A stretch of DNA of 64,000 bases, from assembly GCF_029852145.1 (NCBI RefSeq), contig NC_079974.1, positions 15,127,582 through 15,191,581 of the forward strand, given 5' to 3'. Position 1 is the first letter of the stretch; each line of letters opens with the position of its first letter. Positions 44,701 through 55,461 of this stretch are shown here, one piece after another. The notes beneath the pieces were generated by a model. It had not been told where the DNA came from and searched no databases. It saw only the letters and a program-made list of their open reading frames with translations. Source of the DNA: Microplitis mediator (taxonomy: Eukaryota > Arthropoda > Insecta > Hymenoptera > Braconidae). Position numbers and translations under genes: made by a program.

Positions 44701-47450
44701 GCATCTCAGCACGTTTTTTTTTCTCTCATATACCTCCCGGCTCTTTGGTTTCATAGAGATGATTATTAAAATTAAAATTAATGTTCTGCTGCTGGTTTCA
44801 CGTCATCCGTTTGTTTGGTTTTTTAAAAACTAAATAAATGAAATATAAAATAAAATAAAATATTAAAATTGAGAAAGAAGTGAAGCGTTTAATTAAAAGT
44901 TTATGCTTTTTTATAGGTTCCAATTATTAGGAAACCGCAGAAAGTTGAGGAACGAGATGTAAAAACGGGTGTTGAGGTACAGAAGCCAGTGACGCTTGAC
45001 TTTAATGATAAGAGAAAAAAAGCTCAAAATTTTAAGGATGTGGTTCAGACAACTCCGAGCATCGGGAGTCTCAGTGGGAGTCCGAAACTCCCGCGGCATC
45101 AGAAAGTTCGGGAACTCGAAGGTTCGAGAACTCCAAGTCCTTCATCGGTTTCGAGAAAAAGTAGTTTTGCGTCTTTATTCAAAGTAAGTTTTCAAGTATA
45201 TTCCGTAAGATGAATTGGTTTTTTTATTTTTTATGGGATTGTTTTTCTACAGACGCGGACGGAAGTTAATGCATTGAGTCCCGAGTCACCTTCGCCGACG
45301 CCGAGCGCGAAGCCTCGACGGAGCTTGACATCTAAGATTAAAGATACGACGGAAAGCTTGAGAAGTAGATCTAAATCCCGAGAGCGCACGTCTGTTGATA
45401 AAGGAAGTACGAAGAATAAAAATGTTTTTACGTCAACGCTGAGTATTTTCAAGAAACGTGAGAGGAAGAAAAGTATTCAGTATGACGGAGGCAGTACTCC
45501 GGACCATGAACTAATGGGTCATCCGTCGCTGGAGAGTATCGGGAATGTCGAGTTTAGATTCGAGGCGGATCGACCCAGTCGCAATGAAGATTCAATTTTT
45601 ATAAGCTTGCATGCTGACTCGAGAAATTATGAGGAGGCTTTGCCGTCTGAGAGCGTGTCTATACCCATTGAGACGCCGACAAAATTGTTGGATGAGTACG
45701 AAAACGAACCACGGACAGGCAATATCGTGACTGAGGCATCGATCGAACATCAGGGCTCGGGGATAAGGATAAGAACTGAGGCGATGATTGAGTCGACGGG
45801 TCGCGAGGAAGTTCAGAGTCCCCTGCGGCCGAGCACGTCGAAAGATTCCCAGTTGTCAAAGAGTTCGTCGAAGGACTCGCGGGTCAGTATTCAAACGGCA
45901 AAACACATTGAGGTCCCGTCAAGACCTGGGTCTGCGGAGGTCGGGAAATCCAGCGACGCTAAGTCGGTCAGTGTTTCGAGTAGGGATTCCGTTGAAAGCA
46001 AGAGCAGGGTAGCTGGTGAACCCATCGTCAAGCCAAAGAGGAAAAGCAAAGAGAGTGTGTCAAGAGTTGAAAGTAAATCAAAAGTTGTCGAGAGTAAATC
46101 AAATGGTGATAAAAGTAAATCGGGGATAGAAATCGACGGTCTGTCGATAAATGAAGAAAGTCAATTGAGAATAACAGAAAGTGATAAAAAAAATAAAGTA
46201 AACGGAACTGAAAGCTCGTCTTGTAAGTTGCCGCCAGAGACTGATAAATCCTCAGAGTCAACTCAAAGATTATCTGAAAGTCTTATGGTTAAATCTCAAG
46301 ATGGTTTAGTTAAGACACCGAGTGTAGTTTCTGATTTAGATCACAATAGTTCCGAGTCTGAGCGTGATTCCGAAATTGATTTTGTGAGAAATAAGGTAGT
46401 GAAAGTTGTTAGCGATGAGTTACCGGACGAGAGAAAGGGTTTGTTTAATGAGGAAAGTTTTGAAGAGGATCTTCCTTACGTGCCAACGACGTTGCCCATG
46501 GAGAAGAGTGTCGCCGTACCAATGCTGCCAGTAAAACAGCGGCTGCAAGAAGTAAGAACGATCCCAATAGAGCGGCCGAGATCTACAACTCCCATTAATC
46601 CAACTCTGCTCGACGAATTCGTTATGCAGACATCACACGACGACAAACGGGCTGACAAAATGAAGATTTCGTTGCCGCGGGAAGACAGTTTCAAATTAAA
46701 AAGTCCACGCAAGCACTCGATGAACACATTTAGTGAGTTTGCCGAGCGCGTGGTACCCGATGCTGTCAAAAGAGCCGCGGGAAAGTCACCGAGTCCACCG
46801 CCACCACTGCCACCCAGAGCACCCGCCGTTCGGCCAACGAATTGGGTTAATTTTGAAGAAATTCCTGAGCGCCGAAAAGCTCCCAAGAGGATCCAAACGA
46901 TACCACGTCCAGAGGAAGACAGCAAAGCTGGTTACAGTTACGTCCAGCCAGAGGAATGTCGATGCGAGTGTCACGAAGAATCTAGAAGAGCTTCCCATAG
47001 AGAACCAACCGCTGGTTCCAGCATAAATACCGGAATTACTGCCAGCATTTCGTCGGCATCAGCGACTCACGGGTCCTCTGTAACCCGAACTTCGTCAACA
47101 TGCAGCAGCAGCAATGGGGAGCGCGCTTGCAATGGCGATAATTGCACAGTTCCTACGAGCTCGGGTGATCGTGCCAGTATCGTGAGGTAAATGGATTGTG
47201 GTACGATTTAATAATAGCTAATAAGGGTGGGTTTTATTAATTAGTATTGTTTGATCACTCTGGATGATTCGTAGAAGTCTCTTTCTTTACTTTCAGTGAC
47301 AGCTCTCTGGATCTAAGTCCCGTTAACGAGGATCCGATTGCGACACAAGCGCTCTTAGGACCCATGAAACCCTTCGCGATGGATCTTGACGTCGGATCAA
47401 ATCGATCTAGTATCATATCCCAGGAAGAGACTGACGATATTAATCTGTAG
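41760..47450 (+). CDS. Long disordered Ser/Pro/Lys-rich protein, family not recognised
   Basis: Seven in-frame exons: 41760-41849, 42258-42438, 43524-43854, 43956-44259, 44917-45183, 45253-47186 and 47297-47450, giving about 1086 aa. It begins MASRLPSSHQRKLGPAPIAS. Features in order are a Ser/Thr-Pro block (EVTTPITPGSSLKTPSTPR), RLSSVGSQGSGVSGRLS with SPSPHKCLLETSFCGSKP, a charged helix (EERKEIFKREVEITKRVLEK), RS/RSKSRERT basic stretches, a long Ser/Lys/Glu region, PPPPLPPRAPAVRP (an SH3- or WW-type ligand) and a CRCECHEE cysteine cluster. There is no enzyme fold, signal peptide or membrane segment. It may be a cytoskeletal scaffold, but that is a guess. The ATG follows an acceptor at 41734-41735, so a 5'UTR exon lies upstream. 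Intron 2 carries a 615-bp MITE. Confidence 0.85.
42469..43083. repeat. Pogo/Tigger-like MITE in intron 2 of the 41760 gene
   Basis: TA-CAGTCGACTACCCGTCATAA at the left is matched by TTATAACGGGTAGTCGACTG-TA at the right. TA is duplicated. The ends resemble the elements at 24221 and 50232. The interior has no transposase frame. It starts 30 bp after the donor. Confidence 0.85.
43524..43535 (+). promoter_or_regulatory. Alternative acceptors 6 nt apart
   Basis: GAATAG|GAGCAG|AGCC offers two AG acceptors (exon start 43524 or 43530). Both keep the frame and differ by two codons (Gly-Ala). The choice cannot be made from sequence. Confidence 0.5.
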
Positions 47451-48126
47451 AAGATTTAAACATTAACTGAAAATTTATTTTTATTTTATTTATTTCGGTG
47501 TTAAACTAAAAACCCGTGACAGTTTCAGGGAATTGATTTTATGATTGTGAATACACACTGTCTCAATAGCAGTTTACTAAACTCGACATTATTTTTGACG
47601 TTTAAAAGTAAAATAATGAGTCTGACCTAGATCTTTTGAGTCACACTGAATTTTTATGTTCTTTAAATGGATAAAAATCTAATGACATAAATGAAATATT
47701 TGGTAAAAAAATATATTATTTTTGAACAAAAGTTTCTGATGATTAAATTGGGTTAGCGGAGTGACGAGAAGAGAACGAAACATATGAAGGAAAAATATAA
47801 TAAAAACTTTGAACATTTACCGGAAAATAAATGGCGAAATGGGTGAGTGAGTTGTAATAATCAATACTTGATGCTTGTGTTATTATTATTATATTTATTT
47901 ATTTATTTATTATTGTTACTATTATAATTATTGTTGCAAGAGGAAGTTTAAAATTTGTTCACAAGCCAGACTTCGTCGTCTATTTCCAACCATTAAATTA
48001 ATTTTAAATTTATACTTCTCGAGCAAACGATCGATTGACCCTCATCTCGCTGGCTTATTCTTTAATAATTTAAAAAATAACGACATATTTATTCTCGAGA
48101 AAAAACCCATGAAAAAGTAATAAACA
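47451..48126. other. 3' flank of the 41760 gene
   Basis: Likely 3'UTR, then AT-rich DNA with a (TTA)n near 47880. An 81-codon frame at 47875-48120 is low-complexity and not called. Confidence 0.4.
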
Positions 48127-48861
48127 CACTGTAAAAAATTTGCGGAGTGAACGCGGGGCGGTTGAGTTTTATCCATTTAATTCTTTCAGAGTTAATTTCA
48201 CTCCGAAGGAAGGTTTCGGAAAATATTAATTATAAAAAAAATACTAATACATAGTGAGCTTAGGTCTTTGATATTTTGACATTTATATTGAGTACGGAAA
48301 TAATTACGAGCTCCTTTTCCATATTTTTACTCGAAATGATTTTTAAAAACTACAAGCAGCTGATAATAAAACTTGAACAAATAAAATTCCATTGAGTCAC
48401 AAACTGTCTTATGACTTACATCAACCATACCACGAGATAACATTTCATACTGTACCGAAATATAAAATATTCCCATAAAAACTATGTCACTATAGCTATT
48501 CAATAATTTAATATTTTCGCTATGTATTATATATATGAAATTATAATTTAGTGAGTTATTACAAAATTTTATAAATAAAAAACATAGTATTTTAAGTTTA
48601 ATTATTAATATCTGAATGAATTATTTATTAAAATTATTATGTTTCTAATTAACAGCTGTTTTTATTAAATATAAATTTATTTAAGTATTAAAACTCCGGA
48701 CCTGAGTGAATGCGGTTGAAATAAAATCTGCGTCATTCCGAAATCACTCCGTCAATAAAAAAAATCCCAATTCACTCCTTGTGCGGAGTGATTTTTTTTA
48801 AAACTCCGGATTGAAATAATATTCGTATTCATGCCGGATTCACTCCCGATTTTTTACAGTG
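48127..48861. repeat. MITE family B, copy 4, with a long AT-rich interior
   Basis: CACTGTAAAAAATTTGCGGAG at the left and CCGATTTTTTACAGTG at the right. The B-type units stop near 48225 and resume near 48690, so about 460 bp of unrelated AT-rich DNA separates the halves, either an insertion or a longer ancestral core. Confidence 0.85.
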
Positions 48862-49628
48862 TAAAATAAAATTCAGTTTTTAGACCGATCGATTACGGTG
48901 GGCTAAAAATTTTAATTTTATTTATTAATTATAAGGATTTATCAATAAAAATAATAATAATTATTATTATTATTATTACGTAATAAATAAGAGAAAAAAT
49001 ATTTAATTGTAATTACGAGACCACTTGCGATGTTAATAGTTAATTAACGCGATTCGCGTCAAAGCCTTTAGAAAGTCCAACGGAATCCAAAAAATATATA
49101 TATGAATAAAAATATAAATTTCTTGATATTTAACGACAATTTATCTGATAGCTGATAATACTTATCGGCGCAATCGGAATAATTAACGAAGCGACGCGTC
49201 ATTGAGTGAACTTGTGAAAGATAATTAAATTGAATAAAAATATAATCAAATTACGGAACGGAAATTAAAATGAATTATCACTTGTTAAATATAGTTCTCA
49301 TTAAATAATTGTACTAAAAAAAAATTATGAAACTTGACCTCTCTGCTCAACGAAAACTATTTTATTTTAAATTCGGTGGTAAAATAAAGTAATTTTAATC
49401 CATCCCACACCCACATTACCTCTTAGATGTATTTTCTACACAAAATAATTACACTGTGTTCATACGAATTAATTAAATTCTGGCTATACAGTAAGATTTG
49501 TCAATTCATTAAGATCAAAGTATGTAATTTTTCGATTATTAATAATTGCTATTATTACAATTACAATTATATCTACAATCACATGTCTAGAATTTATATG
49601 CTTTGATTTATGTTGAACATCATGTGCG
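48862..49628. other. Gene-free AT-rich stretch
   Basis: (ATT)n near 48950-48977. No exon or RNA gene is seen. Confidence 0.5.
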
Positions 49629-49899
49629 CAAAAAAAAAAATTTTCTTGGCACAAGAAATATTTTTCTTCATACGAAAAAAAATAGATAGTACTGGTTACT
49701 GTTCTGCGCAGTAATCGACGAAGAATATAGGAAAAAATACAATTTAATATGACTGATTCATATTAGAACAGGAGTGTCATTGCTTAACATGTATATATAC
49801 TATTACTTTTTAAACAGTAACCAGTGCTGTGCTACACAGTACATAAAACATATGACTGGTTACTGTTAAAATAGTCGTCGTTCATAGTTCAATAGTACA

Positions 49900-50176
49900 C
49901 GGAGAAATTATTATTGTTTGAAATGCTATGATGTCATAGTAAAGCCGGACTGCGTTGATCACCTGCCGGAAATTGAAATAAACACATGCAAAAATTACTA
50001 CGACCATAGTAAAATTTACGATAGTTACAGTAATTTGTGATATAATCGTCGTAAATTTTACTATGACCATGGTATTTTTGACATCTGTTTATTTCAATGT
50101 TCATAAGGTGGTCACCATGGTCCGGCTTTACTATGACACCATAGCATTTTAAACAAGAATAATTTTTCCGTGTATA
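49900..50176. repeat. Palindromic MITE nested in the 49629 fold-back
   Basis: ACACGGAGAAATTATTATTG at the left and AATAATTTTTCCGTGTA at the right. Inside are ATGCTATGATGTCATAGTAAAG / CTTTACTATGACACCATAGCAT and a central TTACTATGACCATAGTAAA-like repeat. It interrupts the left arm of the host, whose matching arm on the right has no such insert. Confidence 0.85.
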
Positions 50177-50231
50177 CAAAGATCTCAGCACAGCTCTTGT
50201 TGCTGTAAAGAATGCGAACACTTACTATGTA

Positions 50232-50478
50232 CAGTCGAACTCCATTAACTCGGAACTTCCCCTTAATCTTGATCCCCACTATGAGCTACGGTGTTTCCCA
50301 CCCAATGCTATACATTTGTATGTGTCTGCGTATATTTACATGTCATCATTCATGTAAATGTAAGAGCACATGCGTATAGTTTAGTTTTTAAGGGAGAGGG
50401 GGTATCCGTTAACTCGAAAATTCCAAGAAATTTCCGCTCCTCCGTAGACTAATTGTCCAAGTTAATGAAGTTCGACTG
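50232..50478. repeat. Pogo/Tigger-like MITE nested in the 49629 fold-back
   Basis: TA-CAGTCGAACTCCATTAACTCG ... AAGTTAATGAAGTTCGACTG-TA, TA duplicated, about 247 bp. Same end type as 24221 and 42469. Confidence 0.85.
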
Positions 50479-51033
50479 TAGCGAGAAGAATGGTTACTTA
50501 GTTCTTGTAGATCTCATTAACATCCAGAACAGTACTCAGTCCTGTTCTGACATGAACTGTTACTAACTTCATATGTGTCTGTAGTGTCAAGAATAGTAAA
50601 GACACATATGAATTTAATAACAGTTCATGTTAGAACAAGACCGAGTACTGTTCTGGATGTTAATGAGATCTACGAGATATAAGTAACCATTCCTGTCACT
50701 AACTAGTAAGTTCTTGCATTCTATACCGCAACCAGAGCTGTACTGAGAGGTTTGCATACTCTTGTCCTATGAACGACGACTATTTTAACAGTAACCAGTC
50801 ATATGTTTCATGTACTGTGTAGCACAGCACTGGTTACTGTTTAAAAAGTAATAGTACATGTTAAGCAATGACACTCCTGTTCTAATATGAATCAGTCATA
50901 TTAAACTGTATTTTTCCTTATATTCTTTTCGCAGAACAGTAACCAATACTATCTATTTCTTTCGATGTGAAGAAAAAAATTTTCTCGGGACTAGAAAAAA
51001 TTTTTTGCGCCAAGAAATCCTTTTTTCTGTGTG

Positions 51034-51840
51034 GTTATAAAAAAAAAATATTTATGGTGTAATTTAATTAAAACTGAGACTGCGATGGCGATTATAACTA
51101 AAGAATAAAAATAAATATAATTTTTATTTTAAAATATTTAAAATTAAATATTAGAATCCAAAAAATATTTAAGGTACCAAAAAACAAAAAAAAAAAATAT
51201 ATATATAGTAATTATTATTTTTATTCTTCAGTTTGTCGACAACTCTCGCTTCCTACCACTAATTATGTATTCTACTAAAAAAAAAAAAAAAAAAAAAACA
51301 AAAAAAAAACAATAATAATAACAATACTCCGTTAAGTGATAATCCTGTTGGACGTTCAAATTGTACCTGTCGTTATTCGACGACCCGTTTACTTTGTCCA
51401 CTCATTAACCAAAACACAAATAAAAGTAAAAATAAAACTCAACAAAAAATCATTTAAAATACATGATAGTATAAAATTATAATTTTGTCACTTACGTCAC
51501 TAATTTATCTTTCACTAAAAAAACAAACGAGAAAAAATAAATAATTGGAGCGTTTCTAATTACTTGGTTATTTTTATTGGTCCAATTATTGAGATGAAGA
51601 TTAAAATATATAAAAAAATAAATATATATATTCACATTATATATATATTCGAAAATTTATGTCGCAAGATATAAATAATTAAAAAAAAACAAAAAGTATC
51701 AATACCTGGGCCATCGAAGGGTCTAAGGACTTGAGAAAAAAAATACTTATTATTATTAATTGGTCCTCGTTGAACATTATTTTGTATAGTAAAAAATATC
51801 ACAAAGTTTGAGGATCCTTTACCAAAATAAAATATATATC

Positions 51841-51881
<41 letters not shown>

Positions 51882-52354
51882 AATCCATCATTGGCCTCAC
51901 CCGGTCCTGTCCGAGTCTTCGTGACGTTTAAAAAGCGCCAGCCCGCAAACCGGAAAAAAAATATAAATAAAAAGGGTTTTTTTAATCGCCGCGCGAAAGA
52001 ACACGAGACTGCCTCCTAGCAATACATATATGTATAAACATTTATGATTATTATTTTTAAAGACTTACGACTGTGAGAATTAAAGAATATTTAAATGTTT
52101 CTAATGTTATGTAAATAAGACTATCGAATCAACCAAAAAAAAAAAAGAATTAATAAATAAAATACAAAAGGTTTCGTGATTGTATCACGATTAAATTAAA
52201 ATCTTTGTTTATGAGCGTTAATTATTTATTGATATTTTAAAAAATGTAAGTTATTTATTATTATTATTATTATTATTATTGTCATTTTTTTTTCTACTTG
52301 GACAGACAAGTGCGTCATGACGAGGGTGAAAATAAAAGGACTAAGAGTATTGAT
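51034..52354. other. Gene-free AT-rich stretch
   Basis: Poly-A tract at 51279-51298, an (AT)n microsatellite at 51837-51881 and (TTA)n at 52255-52281. It probably includes the 3'UTR of the minus-strand gene ending at 52355. No other feature is seen. Confidence 0.45.
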
Positions 52355-53404
52355 TTAGTTTAGTTTCAGCTTGTCGCCCTTTTCAAACTGAGACCTTTTG
52401 TCTCTTGGAGACAGCGATTGTTTTATCTTTACTAATTTTGGTGACTTTCTTTCAACTTCAGTTACTACGGGTCCATCTTCTTCACGGACTAATAACGCCG
52501 TTGTTCCTGACGACGTTGATGGTGTTGTTGCATTATTTTCGTTCAATGATTGCTAAAATAATTAATTTATTCAAATTTAAATTTTTCAGAAGAATTTAAC
52601 TGTAAAAAATTTGCAGAGTGAACGTGGATTAAATCCGAAGTAAATTCGGAGTGAATGCGGAGCGGGTGACTATTTATTTACTTTCCTCAGAGTGAGATTA
52701 TGATCCTGAAGTAAGCAGATAATTAACAATTTTCGGAATTTTTTTTTCAACAAATAAATTACAAAAAAAAAAAGAAAACTAAAAATATGCATGTGTAGAA
52801 AATTAACAAAGCGTTGCAATTTTTTGAATATTTCATTTTTTTATAATATATCGTTCTTAAAAAAATTAAAAAATTATTTGACGTGGGCTAACTTCAGTAT
52901 CATGTAAGATTCACTGCGATTGAGCTTATTTTAATATCGAAACTCCGGTTCAGAATAAAATTCACTCCGAAATGGAATTTATTTTAATATTAAAACCGCG
53001 AATCGAAGTAAATGTGGATTTAAATAAAATCCGAATTCACTCCCGATTTTTTACAGTGTAATTAATTTTTATGACTAAAAATATCTTGAGGTATGACTTA
53101 ATTATTATAAATATTTAAAGTTACCTGCATACAATTTAAAAAAAACAAAAAAGCTAAAAGTGCCAGAGCACTCAAAGCAGCACCGCTTCCACCTTTACCT
53201 CCGCCATGATGATGCCTAAGACAATAATTAAATATAAATATATAAATTATTATGTATCTTAATTAACAAATATATTTACCCATGACCGTGACCACGGCTG
53301 TGATGTGGAGGTTCCCAGCCACCTTGCCATCGTTCAAGAGGAACATGAGGGCCCTTTACATATTCTCCAGAACTCCCCCAATTAAACAAAGACTTGAAAG
53401 TCAT
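52355..53404 (-). CDS. Small His/Gly-rich single-pass membrane protein
   Basis: Three exons on the minus strand: 53404-53280, 53215-53125 and 52552-52355, all in frame with GT-AG introns, 137 aa. It starts MTFKSLFNWGSSGEYVKGPH, followed by a His/Gly tract (residues about 35-51: HHSRGHGHG, HHHGGGKGG). One hydrophobic helix spans about 53-69 (ALSALALLAFLFFL), and a charged tail at 73-137 includes VREEDGPVV and KQSLSPRDKRSQ. There is no signal peptide or known domain. Small His/Gly tracts can bind metals, but no function is claimed. Intron 2 holds a family B MITE with a family E element inside it. The start is the first ATG after a 5' region with no clear promoter. Confidence 0.75.
52598..53058. 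repeat. MITE family B, copy 5, with family E inserted
   Basis: AACTGTAAAAAATTTGCAGAGTG at the left and CCGATTTTTTACAGTG at the right. Within it, 52700-52906 is a complete family E element (ATGATCCTGAAGTAAGC ... GGGCTAACTTCAGTATCAT). All of it lies in an intron of the minus-strand gene. Confidence 0.85.
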
Positions 53405-54413
53405 TTTGATAATAAAAATATAATAACTGTTACATAAAAAAAGTTTTCACAATATTTTGAACGTTTATATTTAGTTTTACATAACAAATACTCAAGTTTA
53501 TCCTCGTAGCTTTGTCACAAGACTGCAGTTTCATCACTGTTGTCATTATTTTCTTTTTAAATAATTATCTTTTGAGGAAAGAAAAGGTTTAAATTATTTA
53601 ATGGTTTATGGAGACTCAAAGAGCCGTTAATTTTTCCAGGTCCTTGCTCTGGAAAAACGTTTCTTAGGTATGTCAGTAGATTTAAGTTAATTGTTCTCAA
53701 AACAGGTGGATATTTTTTTCAACTATTCCCGTTATTTTTATATGGACTCAACTATTTTTAAATTTTAAATTTATCATTTATTTTATTTGATTGTTTCAAT
53801 AAATTCAACTAAAAAATTTGAATTTATATATTATATATTTATATTAAATTATAAATTTTGACAGTACGTGTAATTATAAAGAAGACAATTTCGGATGAAG
53901 ACATTGGCTGCTTGAGCCAAAGGCGAAGGCTACCACCGCATTGTCTTCCATCATAACCTCCATCGAAAATTAAAATTTGAATATCTGTGACTTGTAAAAG
54001 CGCGCCAATATCAGACCGACAGCGTACGGAATAATTCAACTGGTAATTTAATTAGTTATAATTACGTACAACAATTTTGAAATTGACAACAAATAAGTGG
54101 AATTCGGATCAGATTGAAATAAAATAAAAAATTGATCACATATGCGCGGTAACTTTGAATTACTGTCCCGTTTAAAGAGAAGAAAATTTTGATTTTCTCT
54201 TATGGGAAGAGAAATTAAATAAATGGGAATATACTATAACTTTTTCTTAAACAATAACATAAATTAGAATTCAACTTAAAAAATTTAGTGAAAATAAATA
54301 GAGAAATAAAACGTTTTCTTCCTAAGAAAGAAATCGATGATTTTTAATTATCTCACATTGGTCTGAAATTCGTTTGATTTAAAAACTGGCTGATTAAAAT
54401 TTGTAATTTCATT
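53405..54413. other. Upstream of the 53404 gene, no firm feature
   Basis: 53870-54035 is GC-richer and on the minus strand has an open frame of 66 codons (53839-54039) with GGYDGRQCGGSLRLWLKQP. It could be an upstream exon of the 53404 gene, but no donor that joins in frame is evident. Confidence 0.35.
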
Positions 54414-54615
54414 GCAATGTAAAACATTTTGGGAGTGAACGCGGATTAAATCCGGCGTGAATGCGGAACGGATGACTGTTTATTTTTTAATCCCTCGGTG
54501 TAAAATTTACTCCAAAGGGGAGTTTATTTTTTTATTAAAACTCCTAATCGGAGTGAATGCGGATTTGAATAAAATCCGTAATCACTCCGAATTCACTTCT
54601 GATTTGTTAGAGTGC
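54414..54615. repeat. MITE family B, copy 6
   Basis: TTTTGGGAGTGAACGCGGAT ... ATCACTCCGAATTCACTTC with decayed ends (AATGTAAAAC and GTTAGAGTGCA). About 200 bp. Confidence 0.75.
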
Positions 54616-55461
54616 AATTGATATGAAAATAAAATAAAAAAACATTGATTGAAATAAAGAAGAAACAAATTTATATGAAATAATTTTTTTTTATTGATTA
54701 CAATCACACTACACGTACATACAACTTAATTACATTCTAAAATCTAAAAGAAACTAATTTAAATATTGTGTCTCCGTATAAGAAGAAATAATAAAAACAA
54801 AATAATATATACAGTTTAAAAAGTAACAACAATTTCGGGTAAAACAAAATACGTCCTGAGATACTAACTTTTTTAAAAAAGAGAGGGCTAATCCTTCATT
54901 AAAATTCTCAGCATTAATTAAATAAAAATAAATAAATTAATAGCGTCGAATAATAACATCATAACCAATTATCCATACGTCCAAGCAAATCTTCCTCTCG
55001 TGAAGAAAAAAAAATTTATTTGTTTTATTCTCGGCTGACGTAAACTAACTATCGATTAAATAATACCACGTGAATTAGCTTGTATTAAATACCACTATAA
55101 ATATATATTATTTATCTAAATATATTTAATTCCTGTGAAAAAAATATATAGTGTACGCAATAAATTCAATCAAATAATAATAAATATAAATAATAATAAT
55201 TAATTAATTAATAAATAAAATATAAATTAGCTTGATTCGTCGAAGTTTAGTTAAACTCAAAAACAAAAATTTTAAGTTTAGCTAAGCTTCGAAGTTCGCT
55301 CAGTCTACGAAAAAATGATATAAAATAATAATGGTAATTTAAACGTCGCGCGAAATTGGGATTAATGTTTTTTTTTTTTAATAATTGAATAAATTATTAT
55401 CTAGTGCAATCGCATTACGAGTATTATTGACCTAAAGTGATGATGATTATGATAAATATAT
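54616..55461 (-). other. Probable 3'UTR and flank of the minus-strand secreted protein gene
   Basis: AT-rich. It contains a minus-strand AATAAA near 54690 and an imperfect hairpin at 55228-55298 (TTCGTCGAAGTTTAG / CTAAGCTTCGAAG) that could fold in the 3'UTR. The UTR extent is inferred. Confidence 0.35.

Larger units (their letters stand above)
49629..51033. mobile_element. Large fold-back with nested insertions
   Basis: Outer arms of family F type (GCGCAAAAAAAAAAATTTTCTTGG / TTTTTTGCGCCAAGAAATCC) continue inward as long matching arms. Examples are TACTGGTTACTGTTCTGCGC (49689) against GCAGAACAGTAACCAATAC (50933), and CAGCACAGCTCTTGTTGC (50173) against GCAACCAGAGCTGTACTG (50729). The left arm is interrupted by a palindrome at 49900-50176. 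A pogo-like MITE lies at 50232-50478, and the center (50488-50692) is itself a hairpin. No transposase ORF. Confidence 0.85.

Noticed and set aside
49882..50221. Overlapping minus-strand frames within the nested fold-back
   Set aside because: They lie within a palindromic MITE; the repeated YGRS/HGHSK strings are repeat-derived.
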